Positions 58,409 through 64,000 of a stretch of DNA of 64,000 bases are shown here, piece after piece. Under the pieces are notes generated by a model. The model was given only the letters and a program-made list of their open reading frames with translations, ran no database searches and was not told where the DNA came from. A program made the translations under genes and the position numbers. Source of the DNA: Sodiomyces alkalinus F11 (taxonomy: Eukaryota > Ascomycota > Sordariomycetes > Glomerellales > Plectosphaerellaceae); the NCBI RefSeq assembly GCF_003711515.1, contig NW_021167081.1, positions 3,652,483-3,716,482 of the forward strand, read 5' to 3'. Every line of letters starts with the position of its first letter. Position 1 is the first letter of the stretch.

Positions 58409-58469
58409 TCCCCCCCCCCCGGACGGAGGCGAGGTCGCGGTCGTGTCGTGGTCGTATAGTCGTGACCTC
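58325..58469. repeat. Cluster of four strong hairpins at the LTR/polypurine junction
   Basis: Perfect or near-perfect stems lie at 58325-58333/58347-58355 (GCACGGACC/GGTCCGTGC), 58361-58369/58374-58383 (AGTCCCGGC/GCCGGGGACT, one bulge), 58389-58404 (ACGGGCTATAGCCCGT palindrome), and 58431-58439/58461-58469 (GAGGTCGCG/CGTGACCTC). The first three are in the LTR; the last lies just beyond the C-run. Confidence 0.85.
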
Positions 58470-58989
58470 GTATTACTCTGGCCTCCCTGCGTGGAATCTG
58501 AAAATAGCTTCCTTTATTCGGCTCTATTAAAGGCTCCTTTAAAGAGAGGTAATCCGTAGTAGCTAAGATCCTTTTAAGGCTAAAATAGTATAATGGAGCT
58601 CTCGTACAGCGGTGCTATCGCGGGCTCCTCGCCGGTGTGCGTGCTCATTATAAACGATATACCTGCCGAATATATAACCGGGGGTTATTCCTTCCACCTA
58701 AATAGCGTAGGAAGAGTAGTAAAATAAACCTCCCACTATTCCTTATTTTTCCCTATTTTCTTCCCCCTCTATAGCTTCTTTTTAGGTTTTTTTTTTAATT
58801 GATCTTTTTATACCGTGAGTAGCCCCGAGATACCATATAGGTCCCTTAATAGTATAACTAATATCGCCAAGTAATAGCTTATCTTTTAGGCCGCCTATAT
58901 CCTCTTTACTATAAGTTAGCCCGTCCCATACTTATAGTTTAGCGCTATAGCTAACTATTAGCAGATATCGGACTTTGCCTCGCTTAGTA

Positions 58990-60065
58990 AGCGCCCTTAT
59001 AAGGGTAGTAGTAATAACGATATAAGTCCTGCCCGTAATACTATCGGTTACGAGGTCGGCTATAACTAACACTAAGTAGACTCTAACCCCCCCTCCTAAG
59101 AAGTGTAGAGCTCCTAAGAACCCGCCCGGTCCTCGCCGCTTAGCTCCCTACGCGTAGTGTGCTACTAAGTAGTATAAATAAGAATATAGCGTTAAGTGTT
59201 ACTACTAGTCGGGCCTTAGCGTGGCCAGGGCCGATACTAAGTATTACGAGTATTCCTGCCGAATATATAAGTGCTCCTTTATAGGTAGTCCTTATTAGGT
59301 GTATAGTGACTATGACTAATAGGCGATATAGCTCCCCGCCGCCGCCTATAACGCCGCTAACGCCTTATAGGATATCGCTTATACTATAAACGAGGACGAT
59401 AACGATAAGGATATAAGTTTATATCGGTCTTTTATATCGCGATTTCCGTACTAACCGTCCGCGTAGAATCGCCGCTAATTCTAGGCAATATACGGTCGTT
59501 TCTAAGTTACCCTCGGTTAGGCTAAATCGGACTAAAGCGTTATAGGTCCCTCGCATGCTTCTGCTCCTATCGTCGCCCCTACCGCTATCGCCGCTCCCGC
59601 CCCCGCCGTTACTCCTACTCTCGCCACCACGCCGCCTACCGCTATCGCCCTACCGCCCGCCGCCGCCGCTAATATTACCGAGTTCTAGGTAAGTATAGTA
59701 TAAGCCCTCGATAATATCGCCGCCTCTATACGCAGTATAGATAAAACGCTTAAGGAGGTATCGTAATAGCTAAAGAATAAGAATAACGATATTACTATAA
59801 TATTGTAAGAGGTTTATAACCTCTCCTACTCCGTCCGCCGCGTTTATAAGTATTATATAGCTATAACCCCTTTCGCTACTAAGGATAATCCGGGGGCTAC
59901 TCCTAAGGCTACGCCCGCCTTAGCTCCTCCTTAGGAGGAGTTATAGGTGGGTGCCGCTAAGAATGGTATAGCCTCGTAAAAGGAGGAGCTAAAAGAGGGG
60001 GGAGTTATAGAGGAGTAGGTTATTTATATCGTTTTTAGGGGTTTACTTAGTTCTTTTCCACTCTT
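58990..60065 (+). pseudogene. Antisense reading-frame relic in chromovirus 2 (Cys-rich N-part, Pro/Ala linker)
   Basis: Opposite to the element's own genes, one plus frame is interrupted only at Gln-like TAA/TAG. It starts with a basic/Pro part (P-P-K-K-C-R-A-P-K-N-P-P-G-P-R-R near 59093). Next comes a Cys/Tyr-rich block (S-V-K-C-Y-Y ... Y-E-Y-S-C-R-I-Y-K-C-S, about 59190-59280) whose Tyr spacing suggests lost Cys, then an acidic stretch (N-E-D-D-N-D-K-D). A Pro/Ala/Thr linker follows (59560-59690). A helical segment comes next (S-I-D-K-T-L-K-E-V-S, Y-N-L-S-Y-S-V-R-R-V-Y-K-Y-Y) and then a charged end. The layout (zinc-like cysteines, linker, coiled segment) resembles proteins seen beside fungal gypsy elements, but I cannot name it. 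Start and stop are uncertain. Confidence 0.5.
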
Positions 60066-60214
60066 AAGTTAAGTAGCGCGGGGGTACGACCCTAATATAA
60101 TCTCGCTCTTAGTCCTTATTCTCCTCGCCGCCGCGTCGGCCTTCTTTCGCGTCCATATCTCCTTTATATATTATTATAAAGGTCTATCGTTTAACTATAC
60201 CGGGCCGTGTGTTT

Positions 60215-60370
60215 TCTCGAATTCGTCGAGTACTTATATATCCCGTAGGCTCTTAAGCGGTTCCTATATTAGTTCTACGTAGCCCTCTTATCGTACTAAT
60301 ACTTCGCAGACCTTACCGCGACCTCGCCTTTGGGTATAGGCGTAGAGGACTTCCTTTACCACTTATTCCT
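60215..60370 (-). pseudogene. Integrase C-terminal chromodomain (chromovirus 2)
   Basis: The minus strand reads V-V-K-E-V-L-Y-A-Y-T-Q-R-R-G-R-G, then E-V-L-V-R-(stop)-E-G-Y and E-P-L-K-S-L. It is collinear with the chromodomain of chromovirus 1 (Y-A-R-T-K-R-R-G-R-G ... E-V-L-V ... G-Y ... E-P-L-E). Trp codons are stops. Confidence 0.75.
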
Positions 60371-63300
60371 CCTCCCTATCTAGCCCTTCGCGGATTAATG
60401 GCGGCTAGGGGTCTATTATCGCTTACCCTAATAAGGGAGTATAGTCGGCTCGCCGTAAAAGATCCACGTGGAAACGGTTATAGATCTATAAGAGAATATT
60501 TAGTTCTACGACATAGGGGTTAATAACCTTTATAACTTTATATTTATAGTAAAGCCAGATAAGTTTTTTTAACGGCCGTAGTAAGGAGTAGTTACCGATA
60601 TCTAGCTATATAAGGTTATCCTTTTTAAACCTCTTAGTAGGGTAGCGCCAACGGTTTACCGACTCCTCTTAGCGTAGTTATATAGCGACTATCGCGGCTT
60701 ATATAAACTAGGTGGCTTCCTTAAGGCGACTTAATAAGTCCTGCGCGGAAGCCTTACGCTTATCGGTCGGTGTAGTCGTATTAACTTAGAGAGGATTTAC
60801 GTAGTACCCGTGCTATAGGAAGAACGGGCTTATTTAGATCGTTAAGTTTACCCGGTTATTTAAGGCTAATTACGCTACCGGTAATAGTATATCCTAATCG
60901 TCTTAGGCGTAATAGGTATATACCCGTAAGTAGGCTTAAACTTCCTGATTAATACGTTTAGGACCTCTATCCGTCTACGGGTAGTATACGGTGCTTAGTC
61001 GCTATCTAATATCTATAAGTTTATAAAAGTATCGCTAAAAGCGGCTAGTCTAGTTTAAACCTTTATCGCTAATGATAGACTTCGGTATTCCGTAGAACCT
61101 ATAATAGTATAGTAAAAACCGTTTAGCGTAGGCTTTAGTATCCATAGTATCTATCGCTTTAAGCGTTACCGATTTTAAGAGTCGGTCGGTAATTACCTAT
61201 AGGTATTTATACTTACCCTTACGGGTGGGTGGTAGGTCCGTTATGAAGTCTATCGCGATATCGTAGAAGGTTCGCTCTAGTATAAGTAGTAGGCGTAGTA
61301 ATCCTGTCTTCGTACTCCTTTATACGTGGCTGGCTCGGTATATATCGTAGTTCCGTATAAACCTTTTAATATCTTAATTTATACCGGGCTAGAAGAATTA
61401 GCGGGCGATTAGAGTAATAGTATTATCCCTGCCTAGGTATCCGCCTATTACTAAGTTATGGATCGCCTATACTAAACCGCCTTATAGCGGGTGGCTAGCC
61501 CTGTCTTCGCTATCCCCTAATACTTATAGGCGGTCACGAAATATTAGCTATCCTTAGTCGATTCTGTACTCGGCGATCTATATTTTAAGCTTTAGCTCGG
61601 GGGGAAAACTCTATTCTCCCGCTATTACTATGGTAAGGGCACCTTAATAATACTTATCGGTGGCCCTAGCTTTATCCTATAATCGCTATAGGTTAGGGTC
61701 TACTTTAAAGACTATAGCTAGCTCCGGTAACGTTACCTTTATTAAGTATACCCGGGGGGAGATAGCTATATCGGGGATTATCTAGATATACCTCCCTTAC
61801 CCTCGGATATCGGAAGAATCCTTAGGTATATCCTACTCCTAACGTAAGAGTATATCGGCTACGATATTATCGGCTCCTCGCTTATACTCTAACGTAAAAT
61901 CGTACTAGGCGAGCTTAGCTACTTAGCGACTCTAGCGCTTAGTTAGGGCCCTTTTAGTTATAAAGTATTTAAGTACTTTATAATCGGAGTAAATCTAGAA
62001 CCGGCCGCTATCTATAAGCTCGGCTTTTTAAGCCTATAGGCAGTCTATAATCGCTAGTATCTCTTTATCGTGAATCGGGTAATTATACTCGGCGGAGTTA
62101 AGACGATGTGAGTAGTATACGATAACGCACCTATATCCTTATTTATCTTCCTATAGGAATACGCTACCTAGCGCGAACTATAAGTAATCCGTTTCTAGCT
62201 AGGTCTTCCTTTTAGGTTACTATTATTATAGGTAAGGCTTTTCCTAGAACCTCTACTTTAGCTCCTTAAAGGCTGCCTCTGATAGGGGGCCCTTGTAAAA
62301 CAGGGCGTTTTTCTTTATTAGGGCCGTGAGTGGCGCTATAACGGCTATAAAGTCGCGGATAAATATCCTATAGAAGTTAGCGAACCCTAGGAAACTTCGC
62401 ACGCTAGTCGCGGAGACTAGCGCTTCCTATTCTACGATAGCCTTAAGTTTTTCGGGGTTATAAGATCCCCCTTTTTCCGCCGTAACGATAAACCCTAGGT
62501 ATTTAACCGTCTTAACGCTAAACTCGTACTTCTTCGGGTTAAGGTTTAGTCTAACGTCTACGAGGGCACTAAGCACTCGCTATACCTTCTCCTTATAGTC
62601 CTTATAACATCCGTCTAAGTAAATTAGGATATTATCTATATACGCGGAGACGAAATCGTTAAGGAAGTCCCGTAGCAATAAGTTAATATATCGCTAGAAT
62701 ATTATAGACGGGCCGGATAACCTAAAAGGGTATACTAGCTACTCGAATAGTCTAAATCGAGTACAGAATACGGTCTTATACTTATACCTAAGAGCTATCC
62801 GTATCTTATAGAAGGCGGCGATAACGTCTAATTTAGTATACTACTTCGCCTTATCTAGGTTATATAGGGTCTCTATAATTAGGAGGAGTAGGTAACGATC
62901 TCGCCAAGTAATCGTATTTAGGGCGCGGTAATCGTAGTAAAATCGGAGGCCGCCTCCTAGCTTTCTTAGGAATAGTATAGGCGCGGCGGCCGCTAAGCTA
63001 CTCGCACGAATAAATCCCTTATCTATTAGGTCCGTTATCGTCTTCCGTAATATAAGGAGCTCTTTATATAATATATTATAGAGCGGGCCCTATAGTAAGG
63101 TTTATTATTACTACTATTATCCTTCTATAAGTAGACCTTATAGTCGGTGCTAGGTCGGTATAGGGGTAAGCGTATAGAGTATAAGGGCGTAAATAAGTCG
63201 CCGAACTCTTATATAATACCCTTAGGGACGTATTCTCGCGGGTCTACTAGTTCCTTCGTGCTTAGGGCCTTTTCGATATCTTTTAACGATATAGCCCGTA

Positions 63301-64000
63301 AGCTCTCTTCCTATCTATTTCCTCTCCGGTACTATAATTATCTATATAGCCCTATAAATATAGACCCTATTACTAGTACTATAGTACGGATCTCTTATAC
63401 TACTTTTAGCTCCTTTTCGCCCTAAAGTCGGATATCGATATTAGCTACTCCGTGGCGGAGCCTTTATTCCTTAGCGTAGAGGACTATATCGTTATATTCT
63501 ATTTATAGGAGCCTAAGGAAGAGATCCTAATCTAGACCTAGTAATATATACGCGAAAACGCGCTCGGTATATCTTTATATATCTAGCGTAAAGACTATAA
63601 TACTAGCGCTATTAGCGGGTTTAGTCTTATCCGAGAAGCGTTTTAGTAGTCGTTTCTTTTTATCGACTAATAGTAGTTGTATTTTTCGAGTAAACTTCGT
63701 ATTTATAGCGGTATAGTAATTATATCCTATATCTATCAAAGCGTTTATTAACCTACTACTATTAACTCTTATTTAGATTAATACTAACTCGCTCCGTAGT
63801 AGCGGTTTAAACTCCTCCTACTCGCGTTACTCTCGCGCCATCGGCTTTAGTGCCTAATTTCGCACTAGAGCTACTCTTTTTCCGAGTCTTCGGTATCTTC
63901 GGGAATATCTTCGGATTCCTCCTCTTAAGGGGACATTCGGGCCACCGTATCCTTCTTACTTTTATAGTGCTGTTAAACGTGACCCTTCTTCTAATAATTC

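Larger units (their letters stand above)
58211..64000 (-). mobile_element. Chromovirus 2 (Ty3/gypsy with chromodomain), running out of the window
   Basis: On the minus strand from the right edge: a protease region near 63.5 kb; RT at about 62.4-63.0 kb with A-Y-I-D-N-I-L-I-Y near 62645 and L-G-F-A-N-F-Y-R-I-F-I near 62380; RNase H at about 61.9-62.2 kb (V-I-V-Y-Y-S-H-R-L-N-S-A-E-Y-N-Y); and integrase at about 60.5-61.6 kb with Y-H/Y-P-x-T-D-R-G and A-L-N-N. A chromodomain follows near 60.22-60.37 kb, then 1.8 kb of further sequence, a G-tract and the LTR at 58211-58408. The layout repeats chromovirus 1. Stops are mostly Gln/Trp derived. The 5' end and 5' LTR lie beyond 64 kb. Confidence 0.82.

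Noticed and set aside
1..64000. Large mobile element of the Starship type
   Set aside because: No tyrosine-recombinase captain or cargo genes were recognised; the contents are ordinary LINE, gypsy and copia relics.

Overview
The window comes from a filamentous ascomycete (Pezizomycotina). Two things show this. First, a 4.5 kb island (about 16.6-21.2 kb) holds three intact nuclear genes with short GT-AG introns and branch-site-like CTAAC/CTAAT boxes, and their proteins look like fungal housekeeping enzymes. Second, almost everything else is transposon sequence in which CA (and TG on the other strand) has nearly vanished in favour of TA, while CG, CC and CT survive. That is the mark of repeat-induced point mutation (RIP) with strict CpA preference. 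In the relics, Gln and Trp codons have become TAA/TAG, Cys and His codons have become Tyr, and Asp codons have become Asn, so every transposon gene is broken and must be read through stops.

Layout. 1-2.3 kb: LINE with endonuclease and reverse transcriptase. 2.7-5.72 kb: second LINE (RT, RNase H, zinc C-terminus, A-rich tail). 5.72-8.3 kb: 3' part of a third LINE ending in a GAA/TAA microsatellite, facing an inverted relic. 9.7-13.7 kb: Ty3/gypsy relic. 13.8-16.25 kb: minus-strand LINE with a 108-bp tandem duplication in its RT. 16.6-21.2 kb: gene island with VMA5 (V-ATPase subunit C, +), MET14 (APS kinase, -) and a mitochondrial-type hotdog thioesterase (-). 21.27-22.23 kb: two truncated LINE 3' ends. 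23.1-26.05 kb: gypsy LTR plus gag (-). 26.06-27.3 kb: LINE fragment (-). 27.32-34.39 kb: complete two-LTR chromovirus (+). 34.4-42.4 kb: copia-type sequences (-) with a shared LTR family. 43.19-49.97 kb: copia element (+) carrying a Harbinger-like MITE. 49.99-56.3 kb: copia fragment, a Mutator-like MITE and unrecognised relics, ending at a 10-N gap. 56.7-58.2 kb: gypsy RNase H-integrase fragment (-). 58.2 kb to the end: a second chromovirus (-) running out of the window.

The three genes share no pathway. Subunit C joins the V1 and Vo sectors of the vacuolar proton pump, APS kinase makes PAPS in sulfate assimilation, and the thioesterase probably acts on acyl-CoA at a mitochondrial membrane. 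They are a small euchromatic remnant inside a nested transposon block.

The strongest unusual signals are these: (1) five consecutive hairpins with covarying stems between a copia pol relic and its 3' LTR; (2) two chromovirus copies that each carry about 1.9 kb after the chromodomain with an antisense reading frame; (3) a PIF/Harbinger-like MITE whose removal rejoins the copia integrase frame; (4) a 321-bp foldback MITE with a 9-bp target duplication; (5) chromovirus LTRs that begin with palindromes. All calls come from reading the sequence by eye; no search was run.
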